Origin: Bondarzewia mesenterica
Lineage: Eukaryota; Basidiomycota; Agaricomycetes; Russulales; Bondarzewiaceae
Reading direction: 5' to 3'
Length of the DNA: 64,000 nucleotides
NCBI GenBank assembly: GCA_004802705.1
Contig: SGPL01000021.1
Span: 58,115-122,114 of the forward strand
Positions 1 through 11,372 of the stretch are shown here, one piece after another. Within the stretch, counting starts at the first letter, position 1, and each line of letters opens with the position of its first letter. The translations under genes and the position numbers were made by a program. Under the pieces are notes generated by a model. It searched no databases, was not told where the DNA came from, and saw nothing but the letters and a program-made list of their open reading frames with translations.

Positions 1-3000
1 TATGTATCAGACATCAGAGATGATGAGATAATTCTCAGGCTCCCCTGGCTAAGAACCCACAATTCGATAATTGACTGACAGAATGAGACTCTGCACTTTG
101 AGAATTGTCCCTACTAGTATGAAAGAAACTGGTGAAACTAGCAGTATCAACAGTCGCTCTAGAAAATCTTACATAGCTGTGAAACCAAGGAAAGGATCAG
201 CGTGACCTCGGTCTCGCAGAAACTGGCAGAAGAAGCAGGAAGAGACAAACTAAGGAAGTCAATTGAGGAGTCTATTCCTGCCCATTATTTTGGTCATCGA
301 TGAGTCTTTGAAGAGAAGGCATCACAAAGCTTTTCCCCTCCCCCATACCTAGGACCACAAAAGTGAGCTGAAGCCTGGTGCACCTGATGGGATTACGACA
401 AAAATCATCCCTCTGTCCAGGAATGAACAGGCTGAACTCGACAAGTTTTTGGACGAGCATCTGAAGTGGGGGACTATCAGGATGTCCAAATCACCCTATG
501 CCTCTCCTTTCTTCTTTGTCAAAAAGAAGGATGGAAAGCTTCACCCAGTACAGGACTACTGAAAACTAAATGAACACACCATCAAGAACAGATATCCTCT
601 TTTGCTTAGTTCGGATATCATAGAAAGCCTAAAAGACAAGCGCATATTCACTAAAATGGATGTCCGCTGGGGCTACAACAATATCTGCATCAAAGATGGA
701 GATCAGGAAAAGGTAGCATTTCTTACCAACCGAGGATTGTTTGAACCAATAGTGATGTTCTTTGGCCTGACCAACTCATCGGCAATATTCCAAACCATAA
801 TGAACAAACTCTTCAAGGACCTGATCATAATGAGAGAAGTAATCATCTACATGTATGACATCCTGGTAGCAACCATCCACATGGAAAGACATCAGAAGCT
901 TATAAACAAAATACTCCATTGATTGGCAGAAAATGACCTCTTCCTCAAACCGGAAAAATACACCTTCGAAGCGAGAAAAGTGGACTACTTGGGGTTTATC
1001 ATCTCTCATGACAAAATAGAGATGGACCCAATAAAAGTTGAAGGGCTTTTTAACTGGCCCGCACCTCAGAGGGTATGAGACGTCCGGTCATTCCTAGGGT
1101 TTGAAAACTTTTACCGGCACTTCATCAAGGGGTATGCCTGCTTGGTGCAACCCATGCATGACCTCACAAAAAAAGGATGCCAGGTGGCACTGGGGGGAGC
1201 TCTAGCAAAAGGCATTTAATGCACTAAAGAATGCATTTACATCTACACCAGTACTTATCCAACTTGACACTACAAGGCCATTTAGGGTCGACACGAATGC
1301 TTCACTCATGGCAATAGGAGGAATCTTGCTGCAGTAGAGAGAAGGCAGATAGTGGCACCCATGTGCCTACTTCTCTAAGGGATTTTCTCCAGTGGAATGA
1401 AACTACAACAGGGAGCTACTGGCAATTGTTCGAGCCTTTAAAGCATGGAGGCACTTTCTGAAAGGCTCAAACTACATAATTGAAGTCCACTCTAACCACA
1501 AAAATCTGACATTCTACAAAGACACCTACAAATTGAACTACCGACAAGCCCAATGGGCACTCTTCCTGACCCATTTCAACTTCAAAATCCACCATATTAA
1601 AGGGGCGAAGTGTATACCAGATGGTCTGTCCCAACAGCCAAACTTCAGCGATGGAAAATTAGACAATGAAGAGCGCATTCTTTTAGACTGGGCACTGTTT
1701 GTAAAAACACTCACATCAGAAGAGGACTCAGTCGAAACCTCCCTGAAGGATCAGATTAGGAAGTCAGAGAACATGGACAATGAGATTGTCCTTGCCTTGG
1801 AACTCATAAAGTCTGCTGGACCCAAGACAATGAAATGAAACACAGAAGATGGCCTAATCCTTTTCAGAGGACGTATTTACATCCTGAAAGATCAGGATCT
1901 CTACCGAGAAATCATCCAACAACACCATGATCCACCTGCTGTAGGCCATCCTAGAGAATGGAAGATAGTGAAAAGGGTACAAAGGGACTTTTGGTGGCCA
2001 AGTATGATAGTATTCATCAAAGAATACATCAAAGGATGTGCAACCTGTCAGGTGTCAAAGAACCAGCCCAACAGGGTAGGAGTACCAATGATCCCCATAC
2101 CAGCCGACGTCCATGCACTTTTATTCCAAGTAGTCTCAACTGACTTCATCATGGACCTACCAATATTGAAAGGGTTTGACTCGATATCAGTCTTTATAGA
2201 CCACAACATGTCAAAAGGAGTGATATTCATCCCATGCCACAAAACCATCATGGCAATACAGACAGCAACCCTCTACCAAGACTACGTATAGAAATGTTAT
2301 GGTTTGCCAAGCAAAATCATCTCAGACAGAGGGCCGCAATATGTTATAAAGGTCACAAAGGAGCTTTACAAGAAACTAGGGATAAAACAAGCAATGTTCA
2401 CAGCCTATCACCCTCAGACTGATGGATAGACTGAGCCAACAAACTAGTCACTAGAACAATTCTTACAAATCTTCTGCAATTTCTAAGGTGATGACTGAGC
2501 AGACTTGCTACCTTTTGCAGAATTCGTTCATAACTTCACCGTTCATTCATCTACCAAGAAAGCCCCATTTAACTTAATCATAAGATACATCCCACAGTCA
2601 CTACTGAGAATACTGGAAGACTTCACTCTCTCTGCAATCTCTCAAAGGCTGAAATGCCTAGGAGATATCAAGAAGGATATAATCGCTTCTCACCAGTTAG
2701 CAGCTCAAGTAATGGTGCAGAAAGGAATGAAAGAAGGCAGGCAATACAAAAAAGGGGACAAAGTGTGGCTAGAAGTAAGAAAAATTGCCACTATGCACCC
2801 CGCAGCAAAACTCGCACCTCGGAGATATAGTCCCTTCCAAGTTCTCGACAGCCCATCCCCCGTAAATGTTTGACTGAAACTATCAAACAGATGAAACATC
2901 CACCCAGTGTTCCATACATCGTTAGTCACACAATACATAAAAACAGATACACATGGCCTGAACTTTGAAAGACCTGGTCCTCCTGACCTCATAAACAATG

Positions 3001-3186
3001 AAGAGGCATATGAGGTCAAATCACTACTGGACTCCCGCATGTTCTGTAGAAACCTCCAATATCTACCTAGTCTAGTGGAAGGGCTACTCATCTGCAGATG
3101 ATAAATAGATGTTCTGAGAAGACCTTGAAGAAGACATGGCAGATGCACATGACACGTTCGAAGAGTTTCACAGAAGCCACCCCTAG
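1..3186 (+). pseudogene. Ty3/gypsy chromovirus pol remnant (PR-RT-RH-IN-chromodomain)
   Basis: The decayed 3' part of a retrotransposon polyprotein; its gag lies outside the window. Translating across frames gives, in order: the end of the protease linker (LPWLRTHN near 50); reverse transcriptase (FFFVKKKDG near 510, [12 protein letters not shown] near 650); RNase H (about 1280-1640, HHIKGAKC); the integrase HHCC zinc finger (near 1920-2060, CATCQ); the integrase core (DFIMDLP near 2145, SDRGPQY near 2325, HPQTDG near 2410); and a chromodomain (about 2995-3183) ending at a TAG. The chromodomain at the integrase C-terminus marks the chromovirus lineage. It is inactive: the RT catalytic box reads YMYD instead of Y-x-D-D, there are many in-frame TGA/TAG codons, and there are several frameshifts. 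The motifs are seen directly; family assignment rests on them. Confidence 0.9.
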
Positions 3187-3236
3187 GCGATAAGCCCCAC
3201 ATCAAACCCATCCTTATCAACCAATCATCGAGGTCA

Positions 3237-4750
3237 ATGAAGGCTATAAAAAGGGGGGCAAATTCCCTCTTACTCTCCAGTTTCTGCAGTTTTATGATCA
3301 ACTTTCTCCTACATCTTTTAATCCTTCAGCTAGTACTCACGATATCAACCCTAGCTCTCCTAGTATGTCATCCATCCTCAGTGCCCTCACCCTCACCTCT
3401 TTCCCCCATTTTCTCCCCCGCCTGCAGTCCGCAGGCAACACTCTCACCCATACAAAGTGCAACTGTAAAAGAACAACAATACCTCGATGAGGTGACCCTC
3501 AAAGAATTAAGAACAATAGATGGTATAGAGTATGCACCACCCCTCTCCTTTACATCTTACAATGATGATGACATCTGAGAAGAGATGCACCAACAAGCTG
3601 AGCAAGACATGATCCTTTCAGAGGAGGTAGCTGAAGCCCTCAAAATCTTGAAGGCAATAGCAGAAGAAAGCCGTAGATAAGCCACATAGGTAGAGACGGA
3701 GGAGATGGACTGCAGGGAAGCTACCTGACAGATAATCCTAGAAGGACTAGCAGAGGCGCAGTAGGAGGCAGAGCAACAAGAAAAGGCAAAGAGGGCCTTC
3801 GAGGCCCTAGCAGCTGTAGACAGAGCAAGAAAGGCCGTGTTAGCCTTGTAGGACAAGCTAGCCAGAAGTCGAGTAGAGATGGAAGAAGCAGTCACCCACC
3901 TCAAGCAAACTCCTTTTCTCATAGGGGCAATAGCACCCTGCTCCCCTTCCCTTGCATCTCATTCCTCACTGGCACCCCACTATATGAAGATGCATCCACC
4001 AACACATCCCTCATATCTAAGAGCCCTGCCTCCACCACTACCTACATGCACTTACCCCACCTCACAACACCATCCCCCAACTTGACCTACATCACCCTCC
4101 TTCATCGATAGATTCAACCTACCCATGGTCATCATAAAGACTGAGCTGATGCTGAGAGGGTAGTCTACTATGGTCACCCCACTATAGCCCTCCCAGTACA
4201 CTCCCCACCTCTCCTCGCAGATAACACCATCATGGTCAAAAAAAAACTTCCACAACATAATCATGTCATTGGAATAGTATGCACAGATTGAAGGGGCCTT
4301 GCGCTAGATAGGCAAGCCCAGATTAACAGTGGATATCCACCATTACCGTGCACTAATCCTTGATATCGAGGAAGAATGCCACCTCATTGCCTTATATGAA
4401 AAAATGATAATCTCATCTCACCATTGATAAATAGGACATCACTGTGTGACTCTAGGCCACTGATGTGAACACTAGGCTAGAACCCCTGGTTGCTGGCTCA
4501 CCCCTTGGCCACATGAATCAGAGGTGGTAGATCTCGAAGGCATGTCAAACCCCAGATAATGAAGGTGCCCAATGGCCACATATAGATGGCAAAGAAGGGA
4601 GCGGGGAAGCCTCACAGCAGCCCTATCAAGAGGTGCTACATCTGTGCCTTGGCCAACCACCTCACTAAAGTCTGCCCAAAGTGCACCTTCAATAAAAGAA
4701 AGGGGGTTGCTAGGCCCTCTTATGACCTGAGGGACCATCATGATAACTGA
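3237..4750 (+). pseudogene. Degenerate ORF downstream of pol: coiled coil plus CCHC zinc knuckle
   Basis: A broken coding stretch directly after the chromodomain. Near 3470-3900 it reads as an acidic, Ala/Glu/Arg-rich coiled-coil-like region (for example KEQQYLDEVTLKELRTIDG, then repeated EEVAEALKIL-type heptads) with scattered TAG/TGA stops. A Pro/Ser/Thr-rich stretch follows. After at least one frameshift, a perfect CX2CX4HX4C zinc knuckle (CYICALANHLTKVC) sits at 4634-4675, followed by a basic tail and a TGA at 4748-4750. Zinc knuckles normally sit in Gag nucleocapsid upstream of pol, so the position is unusual. It may be an extra 3' ORF of the element or the gag of another element joined here. 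I do not recognise the protein by name. Confidence 0.55.
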
Positions 4751-6419
4751 GGAGGCACAGACAGCCCCTGCTATGACCAAGACTAGTTAGTAGACCTCAA
4801 CGACTATAGGCACCACACTGACTAGAGGTTCTGTTGAGGGCAATAAGAGGATAACAGAGGGGCAGTTGTCATGAATGGTACCTGTACAATTTGTTTTCTT
4901 GTTTCTCTACGATTGAACATGTAACTACTTACACTTCTAATAAGGCAATTTGATCAGTCATGATCCCTTTACCTACTTGATCTTTCCCCCACTCGTGCTC
5001 CTATATAATATGTAATAATGGTCTGTGTGCCGCAGCAGGTGATATTTATACTTTCGCAGTAGTTTCTTCTTTCACTAGCTTGATATACTTGGTCTATACT
5101 TTGTGTTTAGCCTAGACTCGTGCACAATAGGACACAGGGTGCCAGTCCCTGCCTTTGACATCACCTCAGCTTGACCTTAGCTTTGGCTTAAGCATCAGAA
5201 TTGAATCCTCACCCAGATAGAACTGTCAAAACTAGGCATCAGAACAAGCACGACAACTCCAGTCAAGCCACCAGACACAGAGGGCCTTGACAATCATCTC
5301 ATTACTGATTTTTGAACTATTCCACCCTTGCATTCCCAATTGAATTCATTGTCCGTGCCTCCTAAGAAAACTAGTGAGGCCAAAGCTGGAGGCAGCAAGG
5401 TATGTACACAGTATCTATCTAAGTGAGTAAGGAGAGTGAGATGGCATGTGGGAGAAGGCTGGTGCTGTTGCAACACCCCTGTGATTTGAGTTGGAGGTAG
5501 AGATGAAGGAGGAGAAACCGTTGATGCTGGAAGAGTATGAGAGCAATATATGGTGGGCCGATGAGGCTATTTGGAGAGGGAGCAGAGGTGCAACTTGAAT
5601 TTAGATGATGGAACAAGTGAGCAGAAATCGAATAGATGGCAAGTATCCTGGTGAAGTTATATGTGAAGGATGGGATCCAGTGGTATAGTGCAATGATCCC
5701 TGTCATAGTGCTACATGAGTACGTGGAGGTGGATAAACTAAATGTAAGCAACAAGGGGGAAGAGACAGCAGTGGTAGAGTGGATGGCTGCTGGGAAAGCA
5801 GCAAAGATGATGATTGCATGGGGAGGATGACACTGAGTGTGAGCATTGCAGATGGTAGAGGAGGACTTGTTGGCAGACATCTAGGCATTAGATGTGAAGC
5901 TAGATGCTATCCATGTGAAAGGGAAGAGGGACTAGGGCAAGGTGATAGAATTGACGATGGAGAAGGTGCAGAAGGAGCAGATAAAGAAGGGGTTATCAAA
6001 GTAGGTGCTGGAGTTTTACGATGAAGGTGAGTTAGGTGCATGTATACAGTAACCTGATCACTGATGAGAGTCTGGAACCATCTGACTATGAATCAGATAC
6101 GTCGTGCTGTACTTAATTTTGATGTTGACTTAGATGTAGCCATGATATATCTCTGTAAATTGGGTGCGTCATGCCATACGTGATTCCTACACTGCAGAGA
6201 AAGTCATGCAGTGGAAGAATTTGCTAGGGGAGTACCTGTCATAGAACTGAGATTTGTACATTTACAAGATGACGACAGAGGAGTCATTCATAATGTGCAT
6301 GGTGATGCTCACAGAGGTAAAGCGATGAGAGAAGGTGGAGTGGGACACTATGTTGCAGCACGTCGAGGTGATATCAGAGTCACGATTGCTAATGTTAGTG
6401 AAGAACGAGGTGACATGCA
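4751..6419. other. Degenerate repeat DNA, no intact gene
   Basis: No intact gene is seen. There is a purine-rich tract near 4846-4866 followed by TGTCATG (about 4868); together these could be a polypurine tract and the start of an LTR-like segment ending near 5160, but no second copy is present to prove it. Around 5358 a reading frame beginning MPPKKTSEAKAGGSK runs into a GTATGT donor-like site. Further short open stretches (about 5640-5830 and 6180-6420) with interspersed TGA/TAG look like decayed coding sequence of a transposon. I cannot name the product. Confidence 0.35.
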
Positions 6420-7042
6420 TATGATGATTATGTATTTTCCTTTTCTTTTCTGATTATATAATTAGCTTAGTCACTTATATCATGAGGGGGTTAACCAGCC
6501 TTGTGATGCATTGCCCTGTGATAAGGGAGGATCAGACACCTGCAGACTCAGACAAGGGGCCAGACTTAGTCTTAAAAACCCCACTAGTTGCACTGATTGA
6601 TCTAGGCTTAGCTAGACTGGGGCCTAGATGCGTATTTATAGAATATCACATGTTATGGCACGTGATCAGTCATGTGATACTTATTTAGCTTATTCATGCT
6701 TAGCTGACTGATACATGCTCAGCCTTGCTTATTGATACACTGAGTTGGCTGACTGATGTACGGACACACTGATTAGCAGGCAGGGTTCACTAGATCTACC
6801 CTAAACACACTTACATATTTATACTGTGGTGCAGTACCTGTGGCATCCTAGTTTTCAGCACTTGGGAATCTGCCACAGGTAAGCTCGCCCCTTTGTACTT
6901 ACTCTTTGCTTGTATAATATTAACTTGGGAATTTACCACAGTTGTGAGCGTAAGGCCCTGCACTTTGAGACAACCACAGACCTCAACACTTCAACTCCCT
7001 TTTGGTGATTGTTTGGAGTTAGGCTTAGGCTGAGCCCTGACA
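6420..7042 (+). repeat. LTR, copy 1 (forward)
   Basis: About 623 bp, matched by an inverted copy at 9203-9823. The right end is CCTGACA; the left end is TATGATGA, apparently a mutated TGTGATGA. A TATA-like element (GTATTTATAGA) lies near 6632. Compared with the other copy, many CpG sites here have become TpG or CpA. It is followed by an approximately 800-bp leader and a gag remnant, so it acts as the 5' LTR of that element. It could also be the 3' LTR of the pol remnant upstream if the two share an LTR. Confidence 0.85.
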
Positions 7043-7850
7043 GTTGCTGAAAACTACAACCACGTGCACCACCACCAAACTATTTGTTTTCTTAGATTTC
7101 CCTTTGCCCGTACACCATAAGTCTTGATGTAAGCCACGCCTGACAACTACTAGTTTACACTACAACTTACGTTATGTGAAAATTTACTATACATACTCTT
7201 ACATTAGCACTTTTAGATTAGCTTCATTTTGTGGGGACTAGGGCACAAACCCTAAAGATACCCCAAAAAAAAGTGAACTATTGGTGTTGACCCTTAAGTG
7301 AGTGGCATTCAAGTGTCCCAATCTAGAGTGTGGTAGTCAATCCCACCTAGAGCACTTGTTACAACTGCACTTTTCTATTCTACACTTTATTTGGTCATTC
7401 TTGTATGATACCTAGGCTTAGCTGTCATAAGAGCACACAGTAGAGCCACATACAGTCAAAAACTAGGTTGCCCCATCTAGCTGTATGCAGTACGAAAGTG
7501 GGGATTCTGTATCATTCATCCCAAACACCAGTACATTTGCCAAATCTCAATTACCTTTGGTCGAGATGAACGAGGATTTCTTCAGGTTGAACGCGTTATA
7601 ATTCACTGGGAAATTCCTAAACTTATCGCGTATCTTCCTCTCCTATTTTTATCACGAGGTCCATTTTCTCTCAAATCAACCTTACATCATTCTGGCTGGG
7701 TTGCCTTCTAGTTATGGTAGTAACCTTCACTATTACATCTCATCCATGAGTAGAGACCCATAGCTAATTGATGTTAAACTCCACGCCAATAGATGTGCCC
7801 CCTCCCCCATTATATCAGACACCCCCAAAAACTCTCATACACAGTTCTAC
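7043..7850 (+). other. Retrotransposon 5' leader, untranslated
   Basis: An approximately 800-bp stretch between the LTR and the gag start. It contains only short interrupted frames. No tRNA-complementary primer binding site beginning TGG is evident directly after the LTR end at 7042. Some chromoviruses self-prime, so this absence does not argue against a retrotransposon leader. Confidence 0.5.
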
Positions 7851-9061
7851 ATGACCAATCCTTCAGATAGTCACTTCTCTCCCCTATCCATGCCAGGTTC
7901 ATTGATCTGTCAGCTTCCCGATCTTGAAGGAGACTCAGTTCTTGCACAAAGATTAGGAGGAGTATCTTTGGAAGAAGAAAATCTTTTTCCACCCTATGTA
8001 CTACATTCTCAAAATACAGGGATGTCAGCAGAAGGCAGCATAGCAGGAGGTGGAGGAGAAGATCTCTTGGACTATGCCAAGATAGCTAAGCTAGAGCCTT
8101 TTGATGGAGATATCAATAAAATTAAAAAATTCCTGAGGCAGTGTAAACTCACGTTCGTGCTAAAACCAAGGAGTTTAAAGAAGATAGGGTAAAGATCATC
8201 TTTATCTTGTCTTACATGAGCAAAGACATGGCGGCTGATTGGGCGGAGATTTATATCGATGCAATGCTAGCAGAGAAATGGACAGATGGGATGCCCTATA
8301 CAATGGACGATTAGAAAAAGTTCAAGTAGAAAGTGGAGGGAGCATTCTTGGCAGTCATGGCAGACATTGACACCAAATTAAAAATGTCTCTCATCAAGCA
8401 AGGAGCTTGCCGGGTAGATGAATACATCATAGAATTTCATCTACTGATGGTGCACATGGGCTACAATGAGGTAGCTCACATAGAATACGTCCACATGGGT
8501 TTTAACAGGCCCTTAATGCAGAAAATCTTGATGACAGGAGAAAAACCTGAGGATCTAGAGGACTGGTTCATAAAGGCAGTCAAACATGACCTCCTCTACA
8601 GAGAGAATGAGGCTTGAGAGAAGGCACACAGTGGTGGCCAGACCCAAAAGAAGACTACTATGATAGTCAAGCCTTGGGCAGTCTCTGAGGATCAGGTCAA
8701 GGGAAGCAGCAGTGGGCAGAGAAGGACGTGGGATGGGCATGTTGTCCCATGACCACCACAAGGAAGATTGAATGAGCTAATGAAAGTAGATATGATAAAA
8801 CAGTGCTGCCTGATCATTTGCTACAAATGTCAAGGCTCAGCCACATTGCACGTGACTGCTGCTCACAGATCAACTTTAACGAGATGGACTGGAATGAGAT
8901 CTGGGCCCTTGTTCTTAAAGAAGAAAAGGGCAAAGGCAAAGCACAGGAGTTCGTGGAGGGCTCCTCAAAGGATTTTCAGGATGAAAGCAACTAGTTGGTA
9001 CACAGTCAGCTTCCAGAAATAGTTTCTCTGTTCTTTTAGATGTGGATGGACAAGGCGCAAA
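7851..9061 (+). pseudogene. Ty3/gypsy gag remnant with broken CCHC knuckle
   Basis: The reading starts at ATG 7851. It contains a capsid-type region (FDGDINKIKKFLRQC near 8100, then a helical stretch through DLEDWFIKAVKHD near 8550-8590) typical of fungal Ty3/gypsy Gag, followed by a basic Gln/Lys/Ser linker. A CCHC zinc knuckle begins with CYKC (TGC at 8819) and ends HIARDC in another frame. The spacing between the second Cys and the His is 11 nt instead of 12, so a one-base deletion lies inside the knuckle. A frameshift near 8185 and TAG/TGA codons near 8311 and 8616 confirm it is dead. The protease start that should follow is lost before the inverted LTR at 9203. Confidence 0.8.
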
Positions 9062-9202
9062 ATCTGACATGTTTGTACATGATTCAGAAATAAAAAAAAC
9101 CTGTTGACTAGACCCCAATTGCGAAGACTGAGAAAGAAGTACCCAAACACGTAAGAAGCATGGGTATGGAAGATGGGCTTGAAAAGATGAAGATAGGGTT
9201 AA

Positions 9203-9823
9203 TGTCAGGGCTCAGCCTAAGCCTAACCCCAAACAATCACTAAAATGAGAGTTGAGTGTTGAAGGCTTCTGTGGTCTCAAAGCGCAGGGCCTTACACTCA
9301 CGACTGTGGTGAATTCCCAAGTTAATATTACAAACAAGGATAAGTACAAAAGGGGCAAGCTTACCTGTGGCGAATTCCCAAGTGCTGAAAACTGGGATAC
9401 CACAGGTGCTGCGCCGCAGTATAAATACGTAAGTATGTTTAGGGCAGGTCTAGTGAACCCTGCCTGCTAAGCAGTGTGTCCGTGCATCAGTCAGCCAACT
9501 CGGCGTATCAGTAAGCAANGCNGAGCGTGTATCAGTCAGCCAAGCATGAATAAGCTAAGTAAAGTATCACGTGACTGATCACGTGCCATAACATGTGATA
9601 ATCTATAAATACGCATCTAGGCCCCAGTCTGGCTAAGCCTAGATCAGCCGGTGCGACTAGTGGGTTTTCCAAGACTAAGTCTGGNCCCTTGTCTGAGTCC
9701 GCAGATGTCCGGTCCTCCCTTATCGCAGGGTGATGCATCACAAGGCTAGTTAACCCCCTTGTGATATAGGTGACTAAGTAAATTACGTAATCGGGAAAGA
9801 AAAGAAAATACATAGTCATCACA
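9203..9823 (-). repeat. LTR, copy 2 (inverted)
   Basis: About 621 bp, the reverse complement of the LTR at 6420-7042. It starts TGTCAGGG and ends CATCACA on the plus strand, so TG...CA termini are intact. No matching 4-6 bp target-site duplication flanks it exactly: GTTAA precedes it and ATACC follows. It is probably a solo LTR or the end of an inverted copy that truncated the gag element. It keeps more CpG dinucleotides than copy 1. Three single Ns interrupt it. Confidence 0.85.
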
Positions 9824-10501
9824 ATACCTTGTTAACTCCGTATCGCTCCAGGATATCCATGCGGCAGAGAGGCATCTCACGTTGCTTTATTTGAAGGTGA
9901 TAAGCTGTTCATCATCAGCATTATTCCAGTCCAGTAACTGAGTGTGCCTTCACTGAATGGTATTCTGATGGTCTGAAGTAGGATCCTTGTACTTTCATGC
10001 TTCAGATGAAGCTCTGGCTCGGGCAGTGTACCATTACATAGTCCGGCAGGGGTTTGTGTTTGTCACCCATCGTCGTGTCTCTGAATTTCTTTCTACCACT
10101 CACACGTTTTTTTTTCTTCCTCCATGGTCTGCTTCTAATCGCTGACCTCAATGTAACCATGTTCAAGCCGCAGGAAACAGCATTGTCAAAATTTCAGTTC
10201 CGGATGATCGATGTCTGATTTATTTGGCCACAGTTCTTGAAATTTTTATTTATCAGAGTAGTTAATTATTATTTTATGAATCATGCATAATTTTTGAGGA
10301 CTTTCTTGGGGCTGTATACATTGTGTAGAAAGAAGAACAGGCCTTTGAGTGCTCAAGTACTCATACTGCAGTTGCCCAGAATAGGTGTTTGTGTGAGTTA
10401 TTTTTTATTTGTTCATAGTTAGGTCAATTCAAACTCAGCCAGCTCCTGAATCACTACACCTATCGCTCAACTGCCCGAAATTTCGCTAAGTCGAATCACG
10501 T

Positions 10502-10522
10502 TTTTGGCAGCACCTGCCAAAA
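10502..10522. repeat. Perfect 9-bp hairpin, 3-nt loop
   Basis: TTTTGGCAG at 10502-10510 and its reverse complement CTGCCAAAA at 10514-10522 flank the loop CAC. Seen directly. It is not followed by a T-run, so it is not a typical terminator; it may be part of a small palindromic element with the next hairpin. Confidence 0.8.
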
Positions 10523-10538
10523 CTGGCCCGAGTGTGCC

Positions 10539-10585
10539 CAGCCGCTATCGCATGGAGTGTAGCGGAGTGTGAACGATAGCGGCTG
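10539..10585. repeat. Perfect 12-bp inverted repeat
   Basis: CAGCCGCTATCG at 10539-10550 pairs with CGATAGCGGCTG at 10574-10585 across a 23-nt loop that itself contains TAGCGG. It lies only 16 bp from the preceding hairpin. Function unknown; remnants of a non-autonomous element or a structured RNA are possible. Confidence 0.8.
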
Positions 10586-11372
10586 TGTCCGAGCCTACAT
10601 TTAGTGGAGCAAGATCGGAACGTTCGTTTTCAGTATTGGCTTTTCTTTTTTAGTTCGTAATTGACGGCGGTCTTCTTCGGTTGTAAGTAGTTGGTCCCCG
10701 TGCTCTTTCGTCTTTTCTTCCAGTATTGCAGACAAAACGATTGACACCATGAAACATTGAAAATTATTCACCCTCTACGGAAAAATATGTGCTCATACTT
10801 GTATTATCGGTACTTTAACAATGCCTGACAGATGTTGCAAACCGCTATATCATGCACCTGACAAACAACAAGAAACTCCCGGCGAGCAAGGTCTGCGCCG
10901 ACGCAGTCGGCACTTCCCCAAGTTTTCTGATGACTTGACGGAACGGAGAGTAAATTCATTTGGAGCTTTCCCCCAGTGTATCGGTTCTGGGGTCCGTCTT
11001 GATGATGTTCTATTATGAGCTCTTGATGAGCTCAAAGTTTCATTTGTTCTGTTGTTTTCTTGTTTCAGCTTTGCACTCCCTCTGGACGCTGTTGAGTCCT
11101 ATGAAAGCTGCATCTTAACCTGAGGTGACCATTCTTCTTTCTTTTGAGCTGCACAGACGTCAACGCATCGCCCTTCGGCTGGACAAGCCTCAAGTGCTCA
11201 TCGTACTGGACAGTAGTGCTGAGCTCGGCTGCGTACAGACTAGTGGATCACTGGTTTTGTCTGATTCAGTACCCCTATAGGAGAGGGATTCAAGTAGGTA
11301 CGTCCTCTAAGCCATTCCCCGACCACTAGCGAATTTTCCTCGAAATCAAGGATTCTTCGTCTCTTTAACGCC

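Larger units (their letters stand above)
9824..11372. other. Intergenic, gene-poor stretch
   Basis: No gene is supported. The base composition swings from AT-rich (about 10240-10420) to mixed. Two perfect short hairpins occur at 10502-10585 and are listed separately. Small open frames (for example 10821-11018) have no recognisable features. The last part before 11373 is presumably the promoter and 5' leader of the downstream F-box-like gene. Confidence 0.6.

Noticed and set aside
9198..9835. GTTAA on both sides of the inverted LTR as a target-site duplication
   Set aside because: The second GTTAA (9831-9835) lies 7 bp beyond the LTR end at 9823, so it is not a flanking duplication.
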